The translations under genes were made by a program, and so were the position numbers. From NCBI GenBank assembly GCA_964035545.1, contig OZ037765.1, forward strand, positions 9,606,698 to 9,666,697: a stretch of 60,000 nucleotides of DNA, in the 5' to 3' direction. The DNA comes from Bugula neritina. Taxonomy: Eukaryota; Bryozoa; Gymnolaemata; Cheilostomatida; Bugulidae. A model generated the notes under the pieces. That model was not told where the DNA came from, did no database searches, and saw only the letters and a program-made list of their open reading frames with translations. This document shows positions 1-12,914 of the stretch, piece after piece (positions within the stretch are counted from its first letter, which is position 1; every line of letters starts with the position of its first letter).

Positions 1-131
1 AATTTTTGCTTTGTTTAGGTTTGTAAATTTAGGTACAGAGTGAGCTTTATTTTATAATCAATCATCACATAGCAAACTTCAGCTCTTTTCATTAGACTGA
101 ATTTATATATTCTCCATACTTTGTTATGTAG

Positions 132-915
132 GCTCCCTGTCCTGTAGTTCTCAGGAGTCGAACTAACTTAAATGAGGAACAAGATAAATCTCAGCAACTC
201 TTGGAAGTTCCACCCAAGGCTGTGGACAGACTGGGTATCACTCCAAATAAAGTGTTCTGTAAGCAAGTGACATCAGAAGAATATAAAACACAGGCCACAC
301 AGATATTTGATGTATGTATCCAGTCTCAATGATTTTGTATTTTGACATTTAACAAGAGTATACAAACACAGTCTTCTTGATCCTATTTTAAACATATATA
401 ATTATTAATCTTTGTATTATATTATAATGCCCATGCACTGTTGCATTACAGCCCTTCTTCTCATGTTCACACAATGGCACACATTGCCTTATAAAATTAA
501 AATCACTGCTATTTGGAGCTTGCACTTCTGTTAAATTTATTAGCGCTTATTTTGTCTTCATATTTCTATTTTAGTCTAGCATGAAAGACCTGTTGAACAA
601 CATTGTTGGTGACACAAAAATGAGTGCTAAAGAGAAAACCAGAAAATTGAAACAGGTAGGAAAAAGTAGAAAATATTGAGCAATGTATTGTAACTTGATT
701 TATAATTGCCATACATTCTATTAAAACACAACTGTCCGACACAAACAATGTTGCAATAATTTTAGTTTGAAAGGATGTATCCGAAGATATTTGCCGAGAA
801 ATTTCCAACTCAGGAATCGCTGAAGAGAGCTATTGATGATTGTGAAAGAAGGCAACCTAAAATTAAACCTGCTTTGCTTCCAGGGCCAAAGAGCTTACTA
901 AGAAAACTTAGATGA
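132..915 (+). CDS. 3' end of an unrecognised gene (last three coding exons)
   Basis: Three exons join in frame: 132-311, 575-655 and 766-915, with phase-0 junctions. Acceptors read tgtag, ttttag and ttttag; donors read gtatgt and gtagga. The stop codon TGA is at 913-915. The visible 136 residues are hydrophilic and contain RLGITPNKVFCKQ, then QIFDSSMKDLLNNIVG, then FERMYPKIFAEKFPTQESL, and end in a basic tail, GPKSLLRKLR. No membrane segment or signal peptide is visible. The helical, charged C-terminus suggests a soluble, perhaps nuclear or cytoskeletal protein, but I do not recognise the family and assign no function. The 5' part lies outside the window. Confidence 0.8.
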
Positions 916-1250
916 TTATTACAATTATTATAGCATGCTATATTTTCTTTCAATTGGTCAGTCTTGTTATTAGACTTCCTGCTAGTCAATATATTTTAGT
1001 TCTATCTCTAACAGTGTATACATTAAAATTTATTTATATTTCCTAGTCTATTTAGATGCCTAGTCAGATATTGTAGTGCAATATTAAGTACAAGCTGCAA
1101 TATGGTAATGTTGTAGTAATATATAACAGCAGTTGTTGTATATTGTAAATTAAGTAGTTTTTTTACCTACTGATAATATTGTCTCAAATTTTGTATATAA
1201 TGTTAATTATATTCATTTTATTGCTCTAAGTTTTGGTAGTACTCATTTTG

Positions 1251-1256
1251 AATAAA
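1251..1256 (+). promoter_or_regulatory. Probable poly(A) signal of the unrecognised first gene
   Basis: AATAAA lies 336 bp after the stop codon at 915, in AT-rich sequence with no other gene between. It is the first canonical hexamer I see downstream of that stop. Cleavage position is not determinable here. Confidence 0.45.
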
Positions 1257-2020
1257 CTAAACTAATTATTCAATTTTTTCAGATATATATATGTTATGCT
1301 GGACAGTCAGTTTAAGCACATTACGAGTCAAACACTAGGAAATTATGCTTTGATACTCAAGAGGAAAATATAAAAATTAACATTTAACAATGTTCTCTAT
1401 TGCTAGAAAAATCTGATGTAACACTTTCTTGATATTTTAATATCTCAATTCTCAGCATTCTATAATTTATCAGTTTCTTTTCTAGTTTCAACATTTCACG
1501 CATAATGATAAAATCATACGCCACCACAACGATTGCAGTACATAATGCATGTGAAAGTATTGAGGGGCTCCAATTTTGTTACATTGAACCAACTCAAACT
1601 TTAAAGTTTACTCATACTGATTTTCATAAACTTAACAAGCTCTTAGAAATTATTATTGCCCACTTCATAAAATACAGCTAGGTGCAGTAATAGAGATTTT
1701 TGAAAAAAAAATTCGTTGCAGAGACAATATTTTGTTGAAAGCCATTGTATTGTGTTGGAATATACAATAGCCAAAGGTGATTGATAGCAATCCATTTAAG
1801 CTTTATATTATATAATATGATAACGTACACCGAGCTGGAAAAGAATATTATTGAGTTTATTGATAACGTATATGCCCTTTAACCCTTTGCTACAACTATA
1901 ATTTAATTGGATCCGAAGGCTGCATAAGTGCCTAATAACATTCTTCAACCAATAAGGTCCTCAACTTTATAATTTATGAATAATAGTGAGCTGTAAACCG
2001 GATGCACGTCTTGCCACAAA
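1257..2020. other. Intergenic AT-rich sequence
   Basis: No coding potential is visible on either strand. A lone copy of TAGGTGCAGTAATAGAGA near 1680 matches the left terminus of the TA-flanked MITE family found at 26573 and 41422, but no matching right end follows, so it is at most a truncated copy. About 30 bp near 1833 (GAGCTGGAAAAGA, then ATATTATTGAGTT) recurs near 53334. Confidence 0.6.
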
Positions 2021-2028
2021 ACCTAGAC

Positions 2029-4082
<2,054 letters not shown>

Positions 4083-4090
4083 ACCTAGAC

Positions 4091-5434
4091 TATGATCGAT
4101 GATCATAACTATAATAATTATTAGACGTGTTGTAGTATCACTCAGCTATGATCATGGGGATGTAAATATAACTTTGGTCGGAATATCAACATGATTCATA
4201 AGCATACATAAGTATGAGTATTGCTATATTCGTTGATTAAAGTAATTAAAGTTAATTATCATTAACTAATAGTAATACTAATGGTAATAATTTAAGTTTA
4301 AGTAATTATCATTATGATTATGAGTATCAGTATGAGTATAATCATCATGATTATAATATTATTATTATAGCCTATAGGTCAGGACAGATACTCAGATAGG
4401 TCATAAAAATAATATAAATAATCATAATGGTAATGATATTGATAATTATAATGAATTACTATTACTATTGACATTGTTATTACTGTAAAGTGCATTGCTA
4501 TTACTATTAGTATTACTATTACTAATACTATTAGTATTAGTATTACTATTATTATTAACCTTTGGATATCAATAATTCATTCAATATGATAATTCACATT
4601 TTTAATTTTGTTATATTTTTATTGATAAGCGTAAAATCTTCATTAAATTAATGCTAGTAGTAATACTAATACTATTAATAATTTAAATTTCAATCTCAAA
4701 AATATATAGCTCTATGAGTATGACTAAAAGTAGCCTAATACTAATAGCTAATAACACTAACTATAAGTATAAGTATACCTGTTGTTAATTATTATTATAT
4801 TCAGTTTCACAACCACACTGACACTCATAGTTATATCACTTATGTCTTAGGCTTATTCCTTATGTCTATAGGCTATAACTATAAGTGTAGGTGATACCTT
4901 TCCTAGCTTACTACAGACAGGCTAACCAGGCCTGTTTTGAATTTAGTGTAAATTATTTTACGATGTATATTCACTGACTATGATTAAAATGTGGCACATC
5001 CCTTCTACTCTCTAACATTTTCTAAGTTTAGTTGTTATATAAAAATGTAAACTTTGCAATAAATTTTCTATTTCACAACATAAATTTGCTAGGAATTTTG
5101 TAGATAAAAAACATTTCGTGGTAAATTTAACAAAAAAAACTTAATTTATTTGTCTGGTGAATTGATTTATCATGATAATTAATGTAGACTTGCAAATCAG
5201 TGTATTCTAGAAAAGTGCATGTAAGTTAGGCCTGTATAACTGCAGCAATGATTATTGTTTTATAAAAGTCATTAGCCAAAATTGATTATAAATGATTGCT
5301 TTTTGTAAAACTTGATTTGGAGTTGACATAAATTTGCTGAGTTTATCGTACTTTTTTATTGTAATTTTATTGGGTTGTAACTTCTCATTTAAAAATTTAC
5401 TTTTGAGATTTTTATATTTTTTAAAGGTGAAAGT
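4091..5434. other. Intergenic low-complexity sequence upstream of LMBRD2
   Basis: From about 4200 to 4800 the sequence is a degenerate trinucleotide-like mix of TAT, TAG, TAC and AAT words, with runs such as TATTACTATTAGTATTACTA. No gene is visible. The part from 4900 to 5434 is plain AT-rich sequence that should contain the LMBRD2 promoter; no TATA box or initiator can be singled out. Confidence 0.6.
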
Positions 5435-5467
5435 ATGGCTACTTGGCTACAACCTGGCGTTTTTTGA
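5435..5467 (+). other. Short upstream ORF ahead of LMBRD2
   Basis: An ATG at 5435 (context AGTATGG) opens a 10-codon frame encoding MATWLQPGVF, stopping at TGA 5465-5467. It ends 17 bp before the first in-frame LMBRD2 ATG (5485) and 26 bp before the second (5494), in another frame. If the transcript includes it, ribosomes would need to leaky-scan or reinitiate. The transcription start is unknown, so this is conditional. Confidence 0.45.
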
Positions 5468-5493
5468 CAAAGCAACATTCACGGATGAGAAAA

Positions 5494-8400
5494 ATGGCTG
5501 ATCACTTTGCCGTTTTTGTGCTTGGCTTGCTGGCCGTATTTGCTGTTTCACTCTTTACTTTGTATTCCTACTCAAACATTAGAAAACAGCATGTGATGGT
5601 GACAGTTGCCACTCTGATTGCTTGGTATTCTTCGTTTATTATAGTATTTATACTTCCACTTGATATTTCTGCAGTAAGTATATTTATTTTATTAAATTGT
5701 TTATATAAATACAGGGTGACTTATAATGAACTTTGTCATTTCTTTTCAATGCAAATCTTTTCCATTTACTGTTTAAGAGACAAAATGTAATTTATATGTG
5801 AACCCTTGACAATTGCTATATTTCTACTTCTGCTCTGTTATTTTTCTTATTTGATTAGATTTGGTTTTGTAACTCTGAAATAAATAAAATTCAAACTCTA
5901 CAAATTTTAAGTCTGTATTCTTTTTGTAGACAAAATATAAACAGTGTCAAGGGGACTACAACTGCTCATTAGAAAATTCAAATAGTATCCACGAAACAGA
6001 TTCTCGACATGGATTATTAGCAAACATGACAAGTATATAGCATTTAACAGCTTCTTACTCTGAATTTACTCTGTTTTGCCATTCAACTTATTCAGAAATG
6101 TTTTTTCTTTAATAATTTTGTCACTCTCCTTACAGCTGTGTCAAGCCCATCATCATGTCCGTGTGTAGAGCCTTGGTCATGGGTTCCCCAAACTGTGCTC
6201 TCTGTTTTCTGGAAGATTGTTTATTGGGGTGCACAAGTTCTTACATGGTCAGTAAATATTTTCTTTGTTTATTTCAAGTTTTTTAACAACTAATAGTTTA
6301 ATCTTGTATTAATAGATTAATACGCTCCAGTTATAAGTGACTCATAGAATGAAATGTTTGATAAGTTATACCAATCGATGTTATTCTATTTGATTATATG
6401 TTAATTATTTAGTGAATTTTTATCACTCTGGTGGTATATAATTTTTTGTATTTTGTTGTAGGCTAGTCTTACCAATAATGAATTCTTATGCCAGTGCAGG
6501 AGAGTTTACTGTGATTGGTAAACTGAAGTCGGCTATTATAGCTAATCTGATATACTACGCAACATATGTGGTCATATTCTGTATATGTCTCATATATCTA
6601 GCCACTCGACCATCTGTACCTATAGACTTGTGAGTAGAACAGTTGTTGATATTTTTCATGCATGAGTTTATCAAATTGTTAGTAGGCTACTTGTTTAAAG
6701 TTTATAAGTTGAAGTATCTTTAAATGAGTTTATGACAAGATAAATAAGGAATACTGATGGGTTTCTATAAGTTAATTGAAGATTAAACATCTTGCTGTTT
6801 TACAAATCAAATCCTTCAAAAATATAATTTCTATAATTTTAGAGAAAATTTAAAAGTTATTGGAATAACAGCTAGTAACACTTGGGGCTTGTTTCTTCTC
6901 GTTTTGCTGTACGGATACGGCCTGGTTGATATACCGAGAAGTATATGGCAATCATCACACACTCTCTATATGCTTCAACAAACCTATTTCAAAGTTGCAA
7001 AAGTCACCATGGAATATTCTGAGGCACAGGAAAAGTACGATGACACTTTAGAAGTAGGTAAAACCTGTATCATCTATTGGTTGTTTGTCACCTCAATTCT
7101 AATTGGTCAACTCTGAGTATCGATGTTGTAGATTTTCAGCATTTTTCTTATTGACTTATTAAACATGGACAGTATGATGCTAATTATTTTATTGTTTTAA
7201 TTGATTCAGATATTTCAATTGAAGATGGCAACTAAATTTTTTTCAATGGTTTATGTAGGATGTTCGACGTAGTGTAGAAGTAATAAAATACAATCATCCA
7301 TTTCGCAAGTACGTGGACACGATACTAAGTAAGTGTCCCGAGGATTTCCGGAGATCATTGCGAAGAAATGATGATTATGTGGACTACAATGAACAAGACT
7401 GTAGCATACCCACAGAGAAATCACTCATCAAGATGCATATAAATGTGATGACAGTGAGTAACGTGCATAACGGTTTTAAATATCAATATTGTAGAGCATT
7501 TATGTTGTGCGTGATCATTGTTTTTGTTGGATAGTTGTTTTATAATCTTTGCCTTTGTGTTTATTATGTTAGTTATCACCATGACTGGTTTCGACTATTA
7601 GATTCACTTACTTTACAATTTCCTTGTTTTATAATTTTTTATTCCACTGAAAACCTTTGAAACTAGTTGATTTATTTTATTTACTTATTTTACTTGGTAA
7701 AATTTTACCCTCAAAAATAAAATTTATCATTATCAATATTGGCATAATTCACAATTACAAAGCCATGCCTTCGAAATATTATATTTTAAAAGTTTTTCAT
7801 TTTTAAAAATTAATCATAAATTATTATTGTGTGAACTTTGCAAAACTAAAGTTGCATAAATTTAACATAATCAATTAAAATGAATATACTCTATTGTTTT
7901 ATTATACCTGGGGTCTCTTTCCTTAGACTATGAGAAATTATACTCGTACCCAAAGCCAAAAAGAGACACTTCTACATAAAGCGATACAATTGGAAGATGA
8001 TATAGCCAATCAAAATTCCAGTAACAGATACTACAAACGTTCAACTGGTGAATACAACGGATATTTAAAGTTTCTATACAGTCCAAGATTGGGTAAGTAA
8101 TTTACACACAGTGTCAAACCAAGGAGATTTGATGTTCTTAGCTATTGATTTTAATTACAGACAACGTAGTGGCTATCTATTTCATACATCGATATAATAT
8201 TGAAAAGTCTTCTATTGTTAGATTTATGCTCTAAAGTCTAAATATTAATTCGTGCTTAAAAATATAGCGTTTTAAATAGAGTTAGTATATGTCTATATTA
8301 TACAGGGTATATGTCATAAAATACTAAACTAACTACATAGCAGTAGATTAAAGATTTATTGAACTTAGCAGTATTAAGTGTGTTTTAATCTGCTACTTCA

Positions 8401-11400
8401 GAAGCCTAATCCTGAAGTTGGAAGTTCAACAGTAAGCATGTGCTACAGTTAGGCACTTCTCTTGAGATTATAAACAGAAAAGTAGCTATAAGTTGACACA
8501 ATAGAGCTCTATTTAGTTTGTGTTGAGAAACATAATATGATTGTCAACATTTTATCACTATCTAATCCTGTGTCTTATCCTTCATGCTTTGTGTCACCAG
8601 CTTGAGTGAAGTATGTACAGGCTTCTTATATCAGCTCAGCTTCTATACTGTGCTGTACTGTAATTGCTCTTTGAACTTTTATGGTTTATTCATCAAGTTG
8701 TCTTGTACTCTAGTTTGTGGTAAGAGTTATTGACACAGGAGGATTTGTTGGGGCTCCTATTTATACACTGTATTTATACACTGTATTTATACACTGTATT
8801 TATACACTGTATTTATACACTGTATTTATACACTGTATTTATACACTGTATTTATGCACTGTATTTATGCACTGTATTTATGCACTGTATTTATGCACTG
8901 TATTTATACACTGTATTTATGCACTGTATTTATACACTGTATTTATACACTGTATTTATACACTGTATTTATACACTGTATTTATATACTGTATTAACAA
9001 TATTTCGTGGTCTACTGATAAGTTAGCACTGAAAATTTTTTTGAACTTTAAATCTGCTCAAACCATAAAATATTCAAACTTTAAACTCTGTCAAATAGGC
9101 ATAACATATTATCCCAAATTTTATGAAATCTTTTGCTACACAGTTGTATTGCAAGTCACAATGTCAATTTCCTACCAGTTAGTCAATAAACTGTCGGATA
9201 TGTTTGCAGAATGGTGGTGGAGGATAGTGGCCAGGTCACTCTTACTAAAAGTGTTTGCAGTTACTCTAGGGATATTTTCTGCTATGGTGGTTTGGTCGGA
9301 GTGCGTCTTCTTTATATCTGAACCTGTCATGTCTCTATTTGCCATATTCATCAATGGCTTAGGAAAGTCACATTCAGCCTATGTTTCTATAGAGGCAAGT
9401 TATAATATAATCTAACATGTGTTACAGTATATTCACTAGACCCTAATCCACTTATTATTGTAAAATAGTTTTAAAATTTATTATAATTCAACTGCATTTT
9501 ATTTTTATCATCCAGTTACTCACTCAATGTTGTACATCTCAAGTTTAAATGAAAGTTAACATGAAGAATCCCCGACATGTTACATTTATGTAGTAATATA
9601 TCTTAGCTATCAGTAGTGAATTTCTATATAAATGTAGCACCTCAAGGACTTTTTAAGCTTTTGCTTGTCAACTCACAGTCACACTTGTGCTGTTATGAAA
9701 GATATGATGGTATGACCATCTGTTTTACCATCATTTTACTGCTGGTATCGGTAGCTCAATTACTCACTTCTCCTTAGTGCTTAATAGTCAGTGGCTGCAT
9801 GTTATGTGGGCAACACACAGTGTGGGACATAATACCGGGTTCAATATTGCACTGTTTATAGTTTATACTATGAAGATTGTCTATGTATAATAATTGTATT
9901 GTAGATTATATCAATACTCGTGCTAGCCTACCTCTGTGTGTGTGCATACAGAACTGTATTCAAGATCAGAGTGTTCAACTATTACTATGTCGCATCCAAT
10001 CACCAGACTGATGAGAACAGCCTTCTATTTAGTGGCATGTGAGTCATAAGCATGTCTTATAATATACAATAAAATAATTTTGTTTCGATTTTCAAGTAAA
10101 AAAAAAATTGATAGCTAAAAGCAACCCTTTGACTGTTATTTATCATAGCACCAGAGTTGTCCTCCCATTGTTATTCATTGTGTTAGTAATTTCTCATACA
10201 ACATTAAAATTTTATCTGATTTTATTGCCATCTATATATGTTTGAATTTGTTTTTGTTTTCTAAAGTATTGTTTTAATTTGGAAGCATTGGTGCTTTGTT
10301 GCGCTGTAAAACATAGTACCATTCTGTCATCTGTGCAAATATCAATTATATACAGTAACTAATAAGGAATTAAATTGTGACTTAGGAGTTGTTTTCTCAT
10401 AGCTATTCAGAGTAACGAGTAAAGTAACAAGTACAGAACACCACGAATATTATATTTAGTTTGTGTATGATAGTTTTAATTGGAGCAATATATGGTGCGT
10501 GCTAAATTTAAAATATTGAAATCAAAAATAAACTATTTTACACTAAGAACTGGCTTCTCAAAACTTTGGATAATTTTCAACTTTGACATGCAAAAAGTTT
10601 TTGCTAACTCAGTACATTGACATAATCTACAAAATTTGAAGCAAGTCTATGATTTTTAGCTTCACATAGAAAAAAATTGGTAAACAGCTTATACAATATA
10701 TGCACTTTGTATAAAATAAAGGGAAAATCATTGTAGAGCTCATATTACATTTCTATTGCAGAACAAAAACTTTCTTATAATATCTTCTGTGAATGTTGCA
10801 ACATTAAAGCTGTGACTTAAGCATGCATTCCATTGGTTTGTATAATCATGAGGGCTGTATTTCATTCACAGGTTGCTCAGCCGTCTCACCCCTCCACTCT
10901 GCTTAAACTTCCTTAGCCTTATACAGCTAGATAGTCATGTTACTAAAGATAATAGGGTGCTGGAAACTGAGTACACAAAAGTGAGTTTTTATATAATTAT
11001 AGATTCTTTCATTAATATATTTTTGTTTGATGGTGTTTTTAAAGGATGTTTAAAGAACTTGTTTTATATTTTATTTGTTACACTGTGTATTATTATATTG
11101 TAACAATATGTTTTTGTAGATAATGGGACACATGGACGTCATATCATTTATTGCTAATGGATTCAACATCTATTTCCCAATAGCGATAGTTCTATTGTGC
11201 TGTGCTACTATTTTCAAGCTTGGTTCCAGATTGCTACATTGCATTGGATTCGAGCAATTTATTGACGATGATATCAGCCAAGAAATTGTTGATGAAGGAA
11301 AGAGCTATGTTCAGAGAGGTATGACACTATTAATATTGATTAATTGATTGATTTATTACATATCACAGACATGAAAACCTCGTTGTGAAATTAATATATT

Positions 11401-12262
11401 TTGCAGGTTGTCTATATATAAAAAAATCAAATCTCAACTACATGGCATATGTTTATGTGCAACAATTCACTTTCCACAATAGTCTACAAATTATAATTCA
11501 TGTTGTGTATAACTTTTCTTAATTTGGTAGAGAAAATTAAATCAGCTAGAACAAGAGATCAGTTGCAGAGAAGAACTGCTCTACAAAATTCTATAAGGCG
11601 ATCTGAATTAGGTAATAAATCGTCAGCATCAATTACAGACTGGAATAATTATAAGAGCTGTGATTCCACATCAAACAGTAAGATTATCGCTGTTTGGCTC
11701 TGCTTGCACCCCTTTCTCTTTTCTCATTGTTTGATGCTCTTCTTTTGCATGCTAATTTAATTTTTAATTGCTGCTTTTTCAAAACAAAACATTTTACTAA
11801 AACACTATTTAACAGCTCTAGCAAGATTCATTTTCTGCTCTCTGTTTACTAACAAAGCTTTCCAAAAATGAGTAAAAATTGGAAGAGGATTTTTACGTAG
11901 AAAAAGTTTGCTGCTATGCTACATTGGAAAATATGTTAAAAATGATTAGTGGAAGACATTTTCAATATAAACTGTAAAATTTCGATTTATTTTTCATGCA
12001 TACATCAATTTATTCAGTTTTATAAAGATATATATTTAGGTTCAACTTTCTTAATGCTAAGCAATTTTCTTGTTGTGGATTAGATGTTGAAGCTCGCCGA
12101 TATTCATCCAAGTCTAGGCGAAGTCAAGATAGTGATCGTATAGAACTGTTGAGTGATCAAGATGTGGTGGACTATGACCCTACAAATGTGCATGATGGTT
12201 ATCTCCGTGGTAAACAAGACAGATCTAAACCGTCCAGTGGTGGTTTTTTTGACGATATCTAG
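5494..12262 (+). CDS. LMBRD2: LMBR1 domain-containing protein 2 (multi-pass membrane protein)
   Basis: Thirteen coding exons: 5494-5673, 5930-6032, 6136-6247, 6462-6629, 6843-7053, 7259-7453, 7927-8092, 9210-9394, 9905-10038, 10872-10980, 11120-11318, 11531-11677, 12084-12262. They total 2,088 nt, 695 aa, the length I recall for human LMBRD2. Phases match at every junction. Family-typical stretches are [16 protein letters not shown] near the N-terminus, [47 protein letters not shown] and [10 protein letters not shown], followed by a polar tail with DRIELLSDQ and the C-terminus GFFDDI. About nine hydrophobic segments are visible. The family is related to the lipocalin receptor LIMR; LMBRD2 has been linked to beta-adrenergic receptor signalling. 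An in-frame ATG at 5485 would add three residues; I chose 5494 for its AAAATGG context. The intron after 9394 has a GC donor. Exon 12 could end early at a gtaata after 11610, but the longer form fits the family better. Confidence 0.95.
8762..8996. repeat. 13-bp minisatellite in LMBRD2 intron 7
   Basis: About 18 head-to-tail copies of a 13-bp unit, ACACTGTATTTAT, with a second variant GCACTGTATTTAT clustered in the middle (four in a row, then one more) and a degenerate last unit reading ATACTG. Two forward reading frames stay open across it and give [12 protein letters not shown]-type peptides, which are not genes. The array sits in the intron 8093-9209. Confidence 0.95.
9393..9400 (+). other. 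Non-canonical GC 5' splice site in LMBRD2
   Basis: The exon ending at 9394 reads ATAGAG followed by gcaagt, the optimal GC-donor consensus AG|GCAAGT. Splicing here to the acceptor ttgtag at 9904 keeps phase 0 and gives [15 protein letters not shown], matching the family. The nearest GT, at 9400, would shift the frame. Confidence 0.85.
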
Positions 12263-12914
12263 TCAATATTATACATGGCAATCTCTAAAATATATTTATA
12301 TAATGCTTTTTAGTTATTTATAAGTGCTGTAATTTATTATTTAACTTTTGTGCCCCCCCCTCTCCCCTGCAATACTTGCAACTTCTTTGTCATAGTCTAC
12401 CAGGTGTAATGGAGTAACAAACATGATATTTTGAAATACTTATTAAAATGTATTGTAAGTTAATAAGTTGTTGTAGCAAACTATAACTGCTTGTTTCTGG
12501 TTATTTAAAGTATAATAAAATAAAAAAATAAACATATACTTTGTTATCATATGCTCGAAATTCTATCAATATCATGAAAATGCTGAATGCATTATGATGA
12601 AATTTGTAATTAATTTCCATGAATTGTAATAAAATATGTAGTATTGTCACTATTTTGGCAAAAAAGGAAGTTAAAGCAAGCAACCAGGTTGTGTTAGTGA
12701 TATTAGTAAAATCTTGCATCAAAATATAATACTAATAAAATATTTGTAAGCAAATACCTAAACTTGAAAAAGCAAAGTTGTTTGAGATTAAATACGCCAA
12801 GCATCAGATCAAAAAATAAAACGAAAGTAAATTGTAAATATGTGTTCTGTATATTTAAAATGACATCTAACTTCTTATAGTTTGACTAGTGAATATAATT
12901 TAGTTACAAAAAGC
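12263..12914. other. Convergent 3' region between LMBRD2 and AGL
   Basis: The two stop codons are 652 bp apart on opposite strands, so the 3' untranslated regions face each other. A run of eight C at about 12353-12360 followed by TCTCCCC is unusual in this AT-rich setting. AATAAA at 12514-12519 is a plausible LMBRD2 poly(A) signal. I see no gene here. Confidence 0.65.
12514..12519 (+). promoter_or_regulatory. Probable poly(A) signal of LMBRD2
   Basis: AATAAA lies about 250 bp downstream of the LMBRD2 stop codon, in a TATAATAAAATAAAAAAATA run. No closer canonical hexamer is obvious. Confidence 0.45.

Noticed and set aside
8717-9415. A 232-codon frame spanning the 13-bp minisatellite and the LMBRD2 exon at 9210
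   Set aside because: The first part is repeat peptide and the last part is the real exon in its own frame. The acceptor at 9209 and the homology show that the exon starts at 9210.
9740-9860. tRNA-derived SINE candidate (GGTAGCTCAATTACTCA and GGTTCAATATTGC)
   Set aside because: The box-like motifs are nearly 90 bp apart, too far for a tRNA-type promoter, and no tail or duplication is visible.
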